A DNA stretch of 64,000 bases, taken from positions 1 to 64,000 of the forward strand of contig NZ_CABPSL010000012.1 in NCBI RefSeq assembly GCF_902459665.1, in the 5' to 3' direction. How positions within the stretch are numbered: position 1 is the stretch's first letter; each line of letters begins with the position of its first letter. The translations under genes and the position numbers were made by a program. The notes below the pieces were generated by a model. It did no database searches and was not told the DNA's origin. It worked only from the letters and a program-made list of their open reading frames with translations. This document shows positions 1 to 9,038 of this stretch, one piece after another. The DNA is from Pandoraea cepalis (lineage in GTDB: Bacteria > Pseudomonadota > Gammaproteobacteria > Burkholderiales > Burkholderiaceae).

Positions 1-869
1 TGGGGTTTTCGGTTTGCGAGGCATCGTCACTCCTTGGCGACATGTTATGCCTCAAACACGAAATTAATGACAGCCCCGTGGGGGTCGACGATCCTACCGT
101 CGTCGTCATGACCCCGGGCATCTACAACTCCGCGTACTTCGAGCATGCCTTTCTGGCGCAACAGATGGGTATCGAGTTAGTCGAGGGGCAAGACCTGTTC
201 GTCGAGGACAACCTCGTCTATATGCGAACCACCAATGGTGCGAAGCGCGTCGACGTCATCTATCGCCGAATCGACGACGACTTTCTCGACCCGTTGGCCT
301 TCCGCGCCGACTCCACCTTGGGCGTGCCTGGCTTGCTCAGCGTCTACCGGGCGGGGCGCGTCACCTTGGCCAATGCCATCGGGGCCGGCGTTGCCGACGA
401 CAAATCCATCTACCCGTTCGTGCCGGACATGATCGAGTTTTACCTCGGTGAGAAGCCCATTCTCAACAACGTTCCGACCTACCAATGTCGTCGAGCGGAC
501 GATCTCGCCTACACCCTCGACAATCTTGGCGAACTCGTCGTCAAAGAAGTGCATGGTGCCGGAGGCTACGGCATGCTCGTGGGCCCGGCGGCCACCCGAG
601 CCGAAATCGAGGCATTCCGCCAACGGCTCATCGCCAAACCCGACGGCTACATCGCCCAACCTACGCTCGCACTGTCCGCGTGCCCCACCTTCGTCGAGGC
701 CGGCATTGCGCCGCGACACATCGACCTGCGTCCCTTCGTGCTCTCCTCCGGCAAAGGCGTCACCATGGTGCCGGGCGGACTCACCCGCGTTGCGCTTACC
801 GAAGGCTCACTCGTCGTCAATTCCTCCCAGGGCGGGGGGACAAAAGACACCTGGGTACTCGAAAAATAA
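1..869 (+). CDS. Circularly permuted ATP-grasp protein (5' partial)
   Basis: C-terminal 289 or so residues of a circularly permuted ATP-grasp enzyme. The reading frame is open from base 3 to the window edge, and proteins of this family are about 470-480 residues, so the true start lies to the left; the ATG at 42 is internal. Visible family blocks include [46 protein letters not shown] and the C-terminal [15 protein letters not shown]. Members are thought to form amide or peptide bonds using ATP; the substrate is unknown. It leads a tight cluster with alpha-E, transglutaminase-like and Anbu peptidase genes, the classic neighbourhood for this family. The family call is secure, the biochemical role is inferred. 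Confidence 0.9.
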   Translation, partial: GFSVCEASSLLGDMLCLKHEINDSPVGVDDPTVVVMTPGIYNSAYFEHAFLAQQMGIELVEGQDLFVEDNLVYMRTTNGAKRVDVIYRRIDDDFLDPLAFRADSTLGVPGLLSVYRAGRVTLANAIGAGVADDKSIYPFVPDMIEFYLGEKPILNNVPTYQCRRADDLAYTLDNLGELVVKEVHGAGGYGMLVGPAATRAEIEAFRQRLIAKPDGYIAQPTLALSACPTFVEAGIAPRHIDLRPFVLSSGKGVTMVPGGLTRVALTEGSLVVNSSQGGGTKDTWVLEK

Positions 870-914
870 GCCACGTTCGCCGGACACGACAAAAAATCCT
901 ATCGGGAAGCCATC

Positions 915-1913
915 ATGCTCAGCCGTACCGCCGATCACCTGTTCTGGATGGCTCGCTACATGGAGCGGGCCGAAAACACCGCACGCCTGCTCGACGTCAA
1001 CTTGCAGAACCTGCTCTTGCCGCAAGATGCCATTGATGACGACGACGATGCCGACGGCGCCCGTGCGCACGCCGGCACCTTCAACGACGAGGCTGGCTGG
1101 CGCGCCACCTTGCGCATCTCCGAACTCGAGCCCGCGTTCAATCGCAAACATGGGCGTGCCACGCGTGCCAATGTCCTCGACTTCGTCGTACGTGACCGCG
1201 ATAACCCGTCGAGCATCGCCTGTTGTCTCGAGGCGGCACGCGAAAACGCGCGCGCCGTGCGGGGCACGCTCACCACCGAACTATGGGAAACCGTCAACAG
1301 CACCTGGCTCGATTTTCCGCGCATGCTCGACTTGCTGGAGCGTGACCCGGCCCAACTTTTCGAATGGGTCAAAGTGCGCTCGCACCTCTCGCGCGGCGTC
1401 AGCTTCGGCACCTTGTTTCAGGATGATGCCTTCTACTTTACTCGGCTGGGACTATTCCTGGAGCGCGCCGACAACACCGCGCGAATTCTCGACGTCCGCT
1501 TCCACGAAGCCGTGCGCACCGACCGCGCAGGCCCCGACGCGTCCCATCCCACCGACTTCTACTACTGGTCCGCCGTGCTGCGCAGCGTGTCCGGCTTCGA
1601 GATCTACCGCAAAGTCTACCGAGACGTGATTACCCCAGAGCGCGTCGTCGAACTGCTCATGCTCAACGCGCACATGCCACGCTCCTTGCTCGCCTCGCTC
1701 AGCGGCGTATGCGAAAACCTCGCCACCCTGTCCAATGCCCAGTCCGGGGATGTGGAACGCTACGCGGGAAAATTACAAGCCGAACTCAAGTACACCGACA
1801 TCCAGCAGATCCACCAACAAGGCCTCCACCCCGTCCTGACTGCATTCCTCGAGCGCGTCTCCGTGCTCGGCAACAAGATCAGCCAGACCTTCCTGATCCC
1901 GCTCGCCGCCTGA
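915..1913 (+). CDS. Alpha-E domain-containing protein (DUF403)
   Basis: 332 residues, all of it the helical alpha-E domain that accompanies permuted ATP-grasp proteins. The N-terminus MLSRTADHLFWMARYMERAE is the hallmark of the family, and a related block recurs near residues 170-195 (RLGLFLERADNTARILDVR). An acidic run of aspartates lies near residue 38. The gene follows the ATP-grasp gene after 45 bp and is separated from the transglutaminase-like gene by only 4 bp, so the genes are almost certainly co-transcribed. Biochemical function is not established; a partner role for the ATP-grasp ligase is the usual proposal. No strong Shine-Dalgarno is seen, but the start agrees with the family N-terminus. 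Confidence 0.9.
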   Translation: MLSRTADHLFWMARYMERAENTARLLDVNLQNLLLPQDAIDDDDDADGARAHAGTFNDEAGWRATLRISELEPAFNRKHGRATRANVLDFVVRDRDNPSSIACCLEAARENARAVRGTLTTELWETVNSTWLDFPRMLDLLERDPAQLFEWVKVRSHLSRGVSFGTLFQDDAFYFTRLGLFLERADNTARILDVRFHEAVRTDRAGPDASHPTDFYYWSAVLRSVSGFEIYRKVYRDVITPERVVELLMLNAHMPRSLLASLSGVCENLATLSNAQSGDVERYAGKLQAELKYTDIQQIHQQGLHPVLTAFLERVSVLGNKISQTFLIPLAA

Positions 1914-1917
1914 TGCC

Positions 1918-2724
1918 ATGCGACTGACCATCCGCCACGAGACCACCTACCGCTACGACACGCCGGTGCGTTACACCATCCAGCAGCTTCGGCTCACGCC
2001 GGTGGCGTCCGAAGTGCAGCGTATCGCGCACTGGCGGCTGAGCGCGCCCGGCAAACTCACGCCCGCGCGCGACGCGTTCGGGAACGACATGCATACCCTG
2101 GTGCTTCATCAGCCGCACAGCGAAATCCATCTCATGGCCGAAGGCGAGATCGACACCACACCGCTCATCGATGGACGGCTCGGCGAGACGACCCACGCCG
2201 TACCGGTGTTATCCTTCGCGAGCCCGACGCCGCTCACCGCGCGCAGCGACGCCATCGACGCGCTTGCCGCCGCCGCCGGTGTCGCCTCGCCGGGCGACCT
2301 GTTGGCGCTCGCCGCCACCATCTGCGAACATGTCGACTACGCATCCGGCATCACGGCCGTGACCAGCACCGCGGCTCAGGCACTGGCGCTTGGGCGGGGT
2401 GTCTGTCAGGATCACGCCCACCTGATGCTTGCCGTATGTCGAGCGCGAGGCGTGCCCGCGCGATACGTCAGCGGATATCTTGATCCCGGCGACGTGCCGC
2501 ACGCGGCCAGTCACGCATGGGTCGACGTGTGGCTCGACGGGGCGGGCTGGGTCAGCATCGACGTGACTCATGCCTGCTTCGCCAGCGGCAACTACTGCCG
2601 ATTGGCCGTCGGACGCGATTATGAGTCTGCCGCGCCCGTCAGAGGCATGCGCAGCGGCGGTGCGACAGAAGCGCTGCACGTATCGGTCACAGTCGATACC
2701 GTGCCGCTCGATCAACAACAATAG
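1918..2724 (+). CDS. Transglutaminase-like cysteine protease family protein
   Basis: 268 residues: an N-terminal beta-rich segment (MRLTIRHETTYRYDTPV) typical of bacterial transglutaminase-like proteins, then the catalytic core. The triad is visible as Cys163 (GVCQDHAHLM), His199 (ASHAWVDVWL) and Asp215 (SIDVTHAC). Such proteins cleave or transfer across amide bonds; the substrate here is unknown. It lies 4 bp after the alpha-E gene and 49 bp before the Anbu peptidase gene, which suggests that it processes peptides made or tagged by the ATP-grasp enzyme. Length and motifs are complete. Confidence 0.92.
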   Translation: MRLTIRHETTYRYDTPVRYTIQQLRLTPVASEVQRIAHWRLSAPGKLTPARDAFGNDMHTLVLHQPHSEIHLMAEGEIDTTPLIDGRLGETTHAVPVLSFASPTPLTARSDAIDALAAAAGVASPGDLLALAATICEHVDYASGITAVTSTAAQALALGRGVCQDHAHLMLAVCRARGVPARYVSGYLDPGDVPHAASHAWVDVWLDGAGWVSIDVTHACFASGNYCRLAVGRDYESAAPVRGMRSGGATEALHVSVTVDTVPLDQQQ

Positions 2725-2773
2725 CTTTCAGCGTGCCTGGGCCGAGGGCCCCGCACGGCAAGACAGGAACGAC

Positions 2774-3619
2774 ATGACGTATTGCGTGGCCATGAAGCTC
2801 GATGCCGGGCTCGTCTTTCTCTCCGATACCCGGACCAATGCGGGCGTCGATCACGTGAGCACCTTTCGCAAGATGCTCGTGTTCGAGCGCGCGGGCGAGC
2901 GCGTGCTCGTCCTGCTCTCGGCGGGTAACCTCGCGCTCACGCAGGCCGTGCGCCAACAACTTGTCGAAGCGCGCGACACCGAAACGCTGTGGAACGCCAA
3001 AAGCATGACCGACGTCGCGCGTGTCGTCGGCCAGGCGATTCGAGACGTCCACACACGCGATGCCAAGGCGCTCGAAGCCTTCGGTGTCGACTTCAATTGC
3101 AGCTTTCTGCTCGGCGGGCAAATCGCCGGTGCGCCGAGCCGCCTTTATCAACTGTACTCCGCAGGTAACTTTATCGAAGCGTCGTCGGTCAACCCGTACT
3201 TCCAGATCGGCGAGTCCAAATACGGCAAGCCCATCATCGATCGGCTCGTCACGCCCGCGACCTCGCTCGACGACGGCGCCAAGTGCGCGCTGATTTCCAT
3301 GGATTCCACGCTTCGCTCCAACGTCTCCGTGGGGCTGCCGCTCGATCTTCTCGTGTATGAAGAAAACAGCCTGCGCGTGACGCGGTTCGCGTTGCTCGAC
3401 GACGAAAACGTGTACTACAAGATGATCCACGAATCGTGGGGGGCACGCCTGCGCCAAGTGTTCGACGAACTGCCCGAACCGCAGTGGGCTGCCAGCGAAG
3501 TTAGCGTGCCGGCATCGCTGCCGCCACGCGCCGCGCCTCCCGAAGGCGCGCCGGGCGCGGACGACGCGTCCAGCGTGCAGTCGCTCGCGCAAACGTTCTC
3601 GCTAAAGATGCCGAGCTGA
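2774..3619 (+). CDS. Anbu-type proteasome-like peptidase
   Basis: 281 residues from the ATG at 2774. An upstream in-frame start would add a 68-residue extension overlapping the preceding gene and would bury the catalytic threonine. From this ATG the protein begins M-T-Y-C-V-A-M, so Thr2 becomes the N-terminal nucleophile after methionine removal. Asp17 (SDTRTNAG) and Lys32 (TFRKM), in mature numbering, complete the Ntn-hydrolase signature of the proteasome beta/HslV superfamily. Anbu ('ancestral beta subunit') peptidases form ring-like or helical assemblies, and their natural substrates are unknown. The C-terminal 40 residues are Ala/Pro-rich and probably disordered. The gene closes the ATP-grasp/alpha-E/transglutaminase cluster and is followed by a strong terminator. 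Confidence 0.9.
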   Translation: MTYCVAMKLDAGLVFLSDTRTNAGVDHVSTFRKMLVFERAGERVLVLLSAGNLALTQAVRQQLVEARDTETLWNAKSMTDVARVVGQAIRDVHTRDAKALEAFGVDFNCSFLLGGQIAGAPSRLYQLYSAGNFIEASSVNPYFQIGESKYGKPIIDRLVTPATSLDDGAKCALISMDSTLRSNVSVGLPLDLLVYEENSLRVTRFALLDDENVYYKMIHESWGARLRQVFDELPEPQWAASEVSVPASLPPRAAPPEGAPGADDASSVQSLAQTFSLKMPS

Positions 3620-3640
3620 GCCGTCGCGGCATGACCATAA

Positions 3641-3672
3641 AAAACGGCGTGACCGCGAAGTCACGCCGTTTT
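3641..3672. terminator. Bidirectional intrinsic terminator
   Basis: Perfect 13-bp inverted repeat, aaaacggcgtgac / gtcacgccgtttt, around a 6-nt loop. It has an A-run on its left and a T-run on its right, so it can end both the Anbu operon (+) and the convergent MATE gene (-). Confidence 0.9.
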
Positions 3673-3696
3673 GCCGGGTAGCCAGGGGCCAGAGCC

Positions 3697-5076
3697 TCAG
3701 CGCGACGCTGCGCGCGCCAAGAGCGCGTCGCCTCGGTCACTGCGCCAATATAGCCAGACGCTGATGGCAAGCGTCAGCACTTCAGTGATCAACAGCGTGT
3801 ACCAGATCGCCGCGCCGCCGAACCCAACATTGAGCAGCCAAAGAATGCCCAGCAGCAACACCCAGCTTCGCAGCATGGCAATGGCCGCCGACGGTCCCGG
3901 TGACTCCACGGCCGTCAGAAAGCCCGCCACAATCAAATTGCCGGCTGCGGGCAGAAACGCCAGCGCGTACCAAAGCACCGCGTGCTCGAGAATCGACCAC
4001 GCCTGAACGCCTGCCGGCAAGAACAGGAACGTCAGCGGGCGAGCCAGTGTAGCCATGGCGACCGCCACCAGCACCGAGAACCCCATCACCGCCATGACGC
4101 CGAGCCGGAACGACTCGCGCAACGCGTTCAGATCGCGCGAACCACGGTAGAAGCTGATCATCGGCTGCATGCTTTGCACGAGCGCCACCATCGTCACCGT
4201 GGCACCGAGCGTCATGTATTCCAGAATGGCGTAGGCGGCCAGCCCGGGCTCGCCAAAGTTCCACAGAATGACGCGATTGAACGCGAACACGGTCACCGCC
4301 GGGGCGATCGCCCCCAGAAACTCCGAGGCGCCGTTGTACATCACGCGCCAGATATGGACTTCGGTGTCTGCGAAAGCCCGCGATGCAGGCACGACCTTCT
4401 TGGCCAGCACGAAGTGATAGGCGAGCATCACGCTGCTGGAGACCATCATCGACAAGCCGGTGGCGAGCGACGCCCCGTACATGCCCATCTCCTTCACCAC
4501 GATGAACCAATAGTCCAGCGCCACATTGGCGAGCGCGCCAAGAAACATCGCGTACAGTCCGAATCGCGCCGCCGGCGCGCCTTCCACGCGCAGGAACAGC
4601 TCCATCGCGTAAAGACCGTTCGCGAAAAGCACGAACCAGCCCCATCCCGACAGAAAGCCCACCACGTGTTGTGTAATTTCGCCGTGTGCGCCGAGCGCAG
4701 CGGCGATTTCGTGACGGAAGTACAGCACCCCGGCGCTCATCGCGATACTGAAGGCGAGCATCACCCAGAGCACCTGCGAGAATGCGCGACGCGCCTGTGC
4801 GTCGCGTCCCTCTCCCAACAAGCGGGCAATGAGCGTGGCGCCGCCCACACCGATCATGACACTGAACGCATACGGGACATACAGCAACGGGACGACGAGA
4901 TTGAGCGCTGCCAATGCCTGTTCGCCGACGTATCGACCGATGAAGATCCCGTCGATCAACGTGTAGACCGTGTATACCCAGCCGGAAAGAATGGTTGGAA
5001 TCGCGAGCGACGTAAATTGTTTGAGCAGCGGCGTCCTTGTGCCCTGCGTGGATTGATGAAGAGTGGAATGAGACAT
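3697..5076 (-). CDS. MATE family multidrug efflux transporter
   Basis: 459 residues from the ATG at 5076, which has a GGGGGGA Shine-Dalgarno just upstream; longer in-frame starts would add a non-homologous 44-residue leader. The protein is polytopic with the 12 hydrophobic segments expected of MATE (NorM-like) Na+/H+-coupled drug exporters. Family features include LAIPTILSGWVYTVYTLIDG at the first helix, IGRYVGEQALAALNLV, and an internal pseudo-repeat near residue 245 onward (FLGAIAPAVTVFAFNRVI). It is monocistronic, convergent with the Anbu operon and shares its terminator. The substrate cannot be told from sequence. Confidence 0.88.
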   Translation of the reverse strand: MSHSTLHQSTQGTRTPLLKQFTSLAIPTILSGWVYTVYTLIDGIFIGRYVGEQALAALNLVVPLLYVPYAFSVMIGVGGATLIARLLGEGRDAQARRAFSQVLWVMLAFSIAMSAGVLYFRHEIAAALGAHGEITQHVVGFLSGWGWFVLFANGLYAMELFLRVEGAPAARFGLYAMFLGALANVALDYWFIVVKEMGMYGASLATGLSMMVSSSVMLAYHFVLAKKVVPASRAFADTEVHIWRVMYNGASEFLGAIAPAVTVFAFNRVILWNFGEPGLAAYAILEYMTLGATVTMVALVQSMQPMISFYRGSRDLNALRESFRLGVMAVMGFSVLVAVAMATLARPLTFLFLPAGVQAWSILEHAVLWYALAFLPAAGNLIVAGFLTAVESPGPSAAIAMLRSWVLLLGILWLLNVGFGGAAIWYTLLITEVLTLAISVWLYWRSDRGDALLARAASR

Positions 5077-5575
5077 GGTCCCCCCGATGACATATCGCCG
5101 CGTCGTGTCGGGACGCAGCTCACCGTGGCTTGCACATCGAAACTTCGAGATGGGAGATCGATCGGGCACGCGCAAGCGACGGCGCACCCGTCCCGCCCGC
5201 AACATCACGCGCAGCAGTGGCGCGCAGACGTCGTCAGGCAGTCAGATCGGACGGCGGAAACATTGCCTGGTGCAGATGCACCCAGACAACGCCTTGCCGG
5301 GAAGCGGAGAAAAGCAGGAAATTCATGATGTCTGATTCGTGATGCGCCTGCCGCTGTCGGCATCGCACCCGTAGTTTGACGTGATGGGAAGGTTGAGCGG
5401 ATGCCGCCTTCGCAAATACGTCACGCCCGGACTGCCGGACGCGTACTACAGACCTGCGTACCCGTACCGAAGTTCCCAAGCGATTGTTTTGTCGGGGAAC
5501 AGTCGCAAACGTGCACGTCACTTTCACCGCTTACAACGCCGTGCAGTGCATCAGCGCAACCTAACGCGATGACGT
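5077..5575. other. Intergenic, no gene seen
   Basis: About 500 bp between the divergent start side of the MATE gene and the 3' end of puuD. It must hold the MATE promoter. Short open frames occur but none has a convincing ribosome site or recognisable product. Confidence 0.5.
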
Positions 5576-5601
5576 AAAAAAACGGGGCGCCGAAGCGCCC
5601 C
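5576..5601 (-). terminator. Intrinsic terminator of uraH-puuD
   Basis: On the minus strand a 7-bp stem (ggggcgc / gcgcccc) with a cgaa-type tetraloop is followed, after one base, by seven T. It lies 34 bp past the puuD stop. Confidence 0.85.
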
Positions 5602-5635
5602 AACATGGGTCCAGCAAGAAAGACGTTCGTGAAGG

Positions 5636-6841
5636 TTACTGCTGCGCGCCGCCGTTGAACCACGCGGCGATCTTCTGGCGTTCGTCGTCGGTCATCTGGG
5701 TCACGTTGCCCAAAGGCATCGCCTTGAGCGCCACCGCCTGCTGATAGATCCGCTGGGCGTTTTGCGAAATCTCGGCCGGCGTATCGAACATCACCCCTGC
5801 CGGTGCGCTGCCCATCATCGTCGGCTTGGCCGAGTGACACGTCGCGCAGCGTTGCGTCAGGATCGGCTGGATTTCCGAGAGCTTCACGTTCGACGCCACC
5901 GCTTCGCCATGCGCACCTGCGGCGGGCGTCGGGGCAGGGCGCGGTGCGGCGAACACGGCGACCCCGGCGAGCAGGGCCGCGCCCGCGACCGGCAGCACGT
6001 ACAGATTCTTCCCCGCGTGACGCAGCACGAAGAACTGACGAATCATCGCGCCCGCAGCCATGATGATCGAAAGAATCACCCAATTGTGCGGATTGCTATA
6101 CGTGAACGCGTAGTGGTTGCTGATCATGATGAACACGACCGGCAATGTGAAATACGTGTTGTGAACCGAGCGCTGCTTGCCCAGCTTGCCCCAGATCGGG
6201 TTCGGCACCTCGCCTTTCGACAGCGCATCGACGCTCTTGCGCTGTCCCGGGATGATCCAGAAGAACACGTTTGCCGACATCGACGTCGCCATCATGGCGC
6301 CGACAATCAGGAAGGCCGCGCGCCCGGCAAAAATATGCGTCGTGGCATACGTCGCGGCGACCACGAACAGCGCAACCGCAATGCCCAGCACCCGTTCGTT
6401 CTTGCCCAGCATGCGGCACAGGAAATCGTAGACAAACCAGCCGCCAATCAGAAACGCCACCGCAAGACCCACCGCCTGACCCGGCTGCAGATCCATCACG
6501 GTCTTGTCGATGAGATACGTCTGCGGCTGCAGCAGATACAGCGCACAGAACAGGCCAAAGCCCGAGAGCCACGTCGTATACGACTTCCACTTCGACCAGT
6601 GCAGGTCTTCCGGCATCTGCGGAGGCGAGTTCAGGTACTTTTGCGCGTGGTAGAAACCGCCCCCGTGCACCGACCACATCTCGCCGAACACGCCCTTTTG
6701 CTTGTCGTCGGCCGCCTTCGGCGGCTTCAGACCATTGTCCAGCATCACGAAATAGAACGACTCGCCAATCCAGGCGATGGCCGCTATCACATGCAGCCAG
6801 CGCAACAACAGATTGACCCAGTCGGTAATAAACGCTTCCAT
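5636..6841 (-). CDS. puuD: Membrane urate hydroxylase PuuD (urate to 5-hydroxyisourate)
   Basis: 401 residues. Residues 1 to about 295 form a multi-helix membrane domain starting MEAFITDWVNLLLRWLHVIA, with the family WSVHGGGFYHAQKY block. A C-terminal cytochrome c domain carries the haem motif C332-A-T-C335-H336 and a likely axial Met375 (LKAMPLGN). PuuD enzymes oxidise urate at the inner membrane, passing electrons to the respiratory chain rather than making H2O2 like classical uricase. A GAGGAGA Shine-Dalgarno precedes the ATG. The gene is 42 bp downstream of uraH, whose product takes the next step, so the two form an operon ending at the terminator at 5576-5601. Confidence 0.93.
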   Translation of the reverse strand: MEAFITDWVNLLLRWLHVIAAIAWIGESFYFVMLDNGLKPPKAADDKQKGVFGEMWSVHGGGFYHAQKYLNSPPQMPEDLHWSKWKSYTTWLSGFGLFCALYLLQPQTYLIDKTVMDLQPGQAVGLAVAFLIGGWFVYDFLCRMLGKNERVLGIAVALFVVAATYATTHIFAGRAAFLIVGAMMATSMSANVFFWIIPGQRKSVDALSKGEVPNPIWGKLGKQRSVHNTYFTLPVVFIMISNHYAFTYSNPHNWVILSIIMAAGAMIRQFFVLRHAGKNLYVLPVAGAALLAGVAVFAAPRPAPTPAAGAHGEAVASNVKLSEIQPILTQRCATCHSAKPTMMGSAPAGVMFDTPAEISQNAQRIYQQAVALKAMPLGNVTQMTDDERQKIAAWFNGGAQQ

Positions 6842-6883
6842 CTTATGTTCTCCTCAACTGCCTGACGTTCACGCTCGCGCTTA

Positions 6884-7234
6884 TCAACTACCGCGATACG
6901 TGGAAAAGCTCCACGGCGACACCAGAAGGGGCACGTGGTAATGCTGGGAAGGCTCGGCCACACCGAAACGCAGCACAACGCGATCCACGAAGCGCGGCGA
7001 CGGGACGTCCACGCCCTGGGCGGCGAAATAGTCACCTGCATGGAACACGAGTTCATATTCGCCCGCGACGAATTCCTCGCCTTCGAGCAGCGGCTTGTCG
7101 CAACGGCCGTCGTGATTCGTCTGCACGTCGCGCAGCGAGCGGCGCTCGCCGTCCACACGCCATAGCTCGACACGGATGCCCGCGCCTGGCTTGCCGTGCG
7201 ATGTATCAAGTACGTGGGTAGTCAGTCGTCCCAT
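6884..7234 (-). CDS. uraH: 5-hydroxyisourate hydrolase (HIUase)
   Basis: 116 residues from the ATG at 7234, preceded by AGGAGA; longer in-frame starts give an unrelated 61-residue leader. This is the transthyretin-like fold enzyme that hydrolyses 5-hydroxyisourate to OHCU. Family signatures are the N-terminal LTTHVLDTSHGKPG block, with the active-site His, and the invariant C-terminal Tyr-Arg-Gly-Ser. Length matches the family. The product acts directly on the PuuD product, and the two genes are co-transcribed. OHCU decarboxylase (uraD) is not in the window, so later steps must be encoded elsewhere or occur spontaneously. Confidence 0.94.
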   Translation of the reverse strand: MGRLTTHVLDTSHGKPGAGIRVELWRVDGERRSLRDVQTNHDGRCDKPLLEGEEFVAGEYELVFHAGDYFAAQGVDVPSPRFVDRVVLRFGVAEPSQHYHVPLLVSPWSFSTYRGS

Positions 7235-7670
7235 GATGTCTCCTGTGATGGATGGATGCATTGTAGGGAGATGGCGGCGTGGCAACGGGCGCAATACCAA
7301 AGATAAAAACGCGCACATACCACGCCACGCCGGACAAATACGTGACAGGCATCCCTGCGACATGCCGACGTGCTCAGCGTACCCCGCATGCCCTGCGATG
7401 GGGATTTTTGGGAGCACTATTTGTTTCGTTTATCCGCCGTATAACGCCGTGCATATGATGTGTGTCCGCCACTGGACGCGCATCGCCCGGAAAGCCCAAT
7501 GGCGACGTACCTGCCTCGGGAAAACCCGAGCGGCAAGATAAGCATTCAGGCATACGTTCCATGAAAAAAACACTATAGCCTCCGACGGTCTTGTCGCAAA
7601 AGGCGTCGACCTGCACCATTGAGTCACCCAAAAATAGCAATCAAACAGCCCCCCTTGGGACGGAGACGAA
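7235..7670. other. Divergent purine promoter region
   Basis: 436 bp between the start codons of uraH (-) and the NCS2 permease (+). It must carry both promoters. No clear palindromic operator could be picked out, and no credible gene is present. Confidence 0.5.
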
Positions 7671-9038
7671 ATGAGTGTGACAACCAACACCGTGGATCCG
7701 GTCGACGAGCGACTGCCGATCGGAAAACTGTTCATGCTGGGCCTGCAGCACGTGCTCGTGATGTATGCGGGGGCGGTCGCCGTGCCGCTCATCATCGGCG
7801 GCGCCCTTGGCTTGCCCAAGGACCAGATCGCTTTTCTCATTTCCGCCGACCTGATGTGCTGCGGCATTGCCACGCTGATCCAGAGCGTGGGCGTGGGTCG
7901 TTTCGGCATTCGCATGCCGGTCGTCATGGCCGTCACGTTCGCCGCGGTCGGTCCAATGCTCGCGATCGGCACCAATCCATCGCTCGGGTTGCCCGGCATT
8001 TTCGGGGCGACCATCGCCGCCGGTATCATCGGCACGCTGCTCGCGCCGGCCGTTGGCAAGCTGCTGCGCTTCTTTCCGCCCATTGTCACGGGCATTGTCA
8101 TCACGTCGATCGGCCTGACCATCATCGGCGTGGGGATCAATTGGGCGGCGGGCGGGGTGGGCAATCCCGATTACGGCGACCCGGTCTACCTGGGGGTGTC
8201 CTTCGCGGTCCTCATCTTCATCTTGTTGATCACGCGCTTCGTGAAGGGCTTCTTCTCGAACATTGCCGTGCTGCTCGGTATTCTGTTTGGCTTCGCCATT
8301 GCGTTGATGCTTCACAAAGTCAATTTCGACGGCCTCGATCAGGTGAAGTGGTTCGACGTCGTGCTGCCGTTCCATTTCGGCATGCCGGTGTTCGATCCGT
8401 GGGCGATTGTGACGCTCACCATCGTGATGCTGATCACGTTCATCGAATCGACGGGCATGTTCCTGGCGCTTGGCGAGATCGTGGGCAAGCCGGTCGACGA
8501 GAAGGCGCTGGTCGCCGGTCTGCGTGTCGACGGCTTGGCCACCGTGATCGGCGGCCTGTTCAATACGTTCCCACATACCTCCTTTTCGCAGAATATCGGC
8601 CTCGTGGGCGTGACGGGGGTGAAAAGTCGTTGGGTGTGCGTGGCGGCGGGCGCCATCCTGCTCGTGTTCGGCTTCATTCCGAAGATGTCGGTGGTGGTGG
8701 CCTCGATTCCGCAATTCGTGCTGGGCGGCGCCGGCGTGGTCATGTTTGGCATGGTGCTCGCCACGGGCATCAAAATTCTGTCCAAGGTCGACTACTCGAA
8801 CAACCGCTATAACCTGTACATTGTGGCCATCAGCATCGGCATGGCGATGATTCCGGTGGCGTCGAACAAGTTCTTCGCGAAGATGCCGGAACAACTCGCG
8901 CCGTTGCTCCACAGCGGGATTCTGCTGGCCACGCTCTCGGCAGTGATTCTGAACGCCTACTTCAATGGCTTCAAAGCGCCGGCCGCCAATGGCCACGGCG
9001 AGCAGAACGAGGCGGCGATGGGACTGGAGGCGCATTGA
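7671..9038 (+). CDS. NCS2-family purine (xanthine/urate-type) permease
   Basis: 455 residues, polytopic, NCS2/NAT family nucleobase:cation symporter. It has the first-helix Gln-His motif (LQHVLVMYAGAVAVP) and the NAT signature SQNIGLVGVTG near residue 305, which lines the substrate site. A GGAGACGAA ribosome site precedes the ATG. The stop overlaps the ATG of the 8-oxoguanine deaminase gene (TGATG), implying translational coupling. Its position opposite uraH-puuD points to uptake of an oxidised purine such as urate, xanthine or 8-oxoguanine. The family is clear; the exact substrate is inferred. Confidence 0.9.
   Translation: MSVTTNTVDPVDERLPIGKLFMLGLQHVLVMYAGAVAVPLIIGGALGLPKDQIAFLISADLMCCGIATLIQSVGVGRFGIRMPVVMAVTFAAVGPMLAIGTNPSLGLPGIFGATIAAGIIGTLLAPAVGKLLRFFPPIVTGIVITSIGLTIIGVGINWAAGGVGNPDYGDPVYLGVSFAVLIFILLITRFVKGFFSNIAVLLGILFGFAIALMLHKVNFDGLDQVKWFDVVLPFHFGMPVFDPWAIVTLTIVMLITFIESTGMFLALGEIVGKPVDEKALVAGLRVDGLATVIGGLFNTFPHTSFSQNIGLVGVTGVKSRWVCVAAGAILLVFGFIPKMSVVVASIPQFVLGGAGVVMFGMVLATGIKILSKVDYSNNRYNLYIVAISIGMAMIPVASNKFFAKMPEQLAPLLHSGILLATLSAVILNAYFNGFKAPAANGHGEQNEAAMGLEAH

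Noticed and set aside
3982-5328. 448-codon frame antisense to the MATE gene
   Set aside because: Antisense shadow; the His/Arg/Gln-rich translation matches no family.
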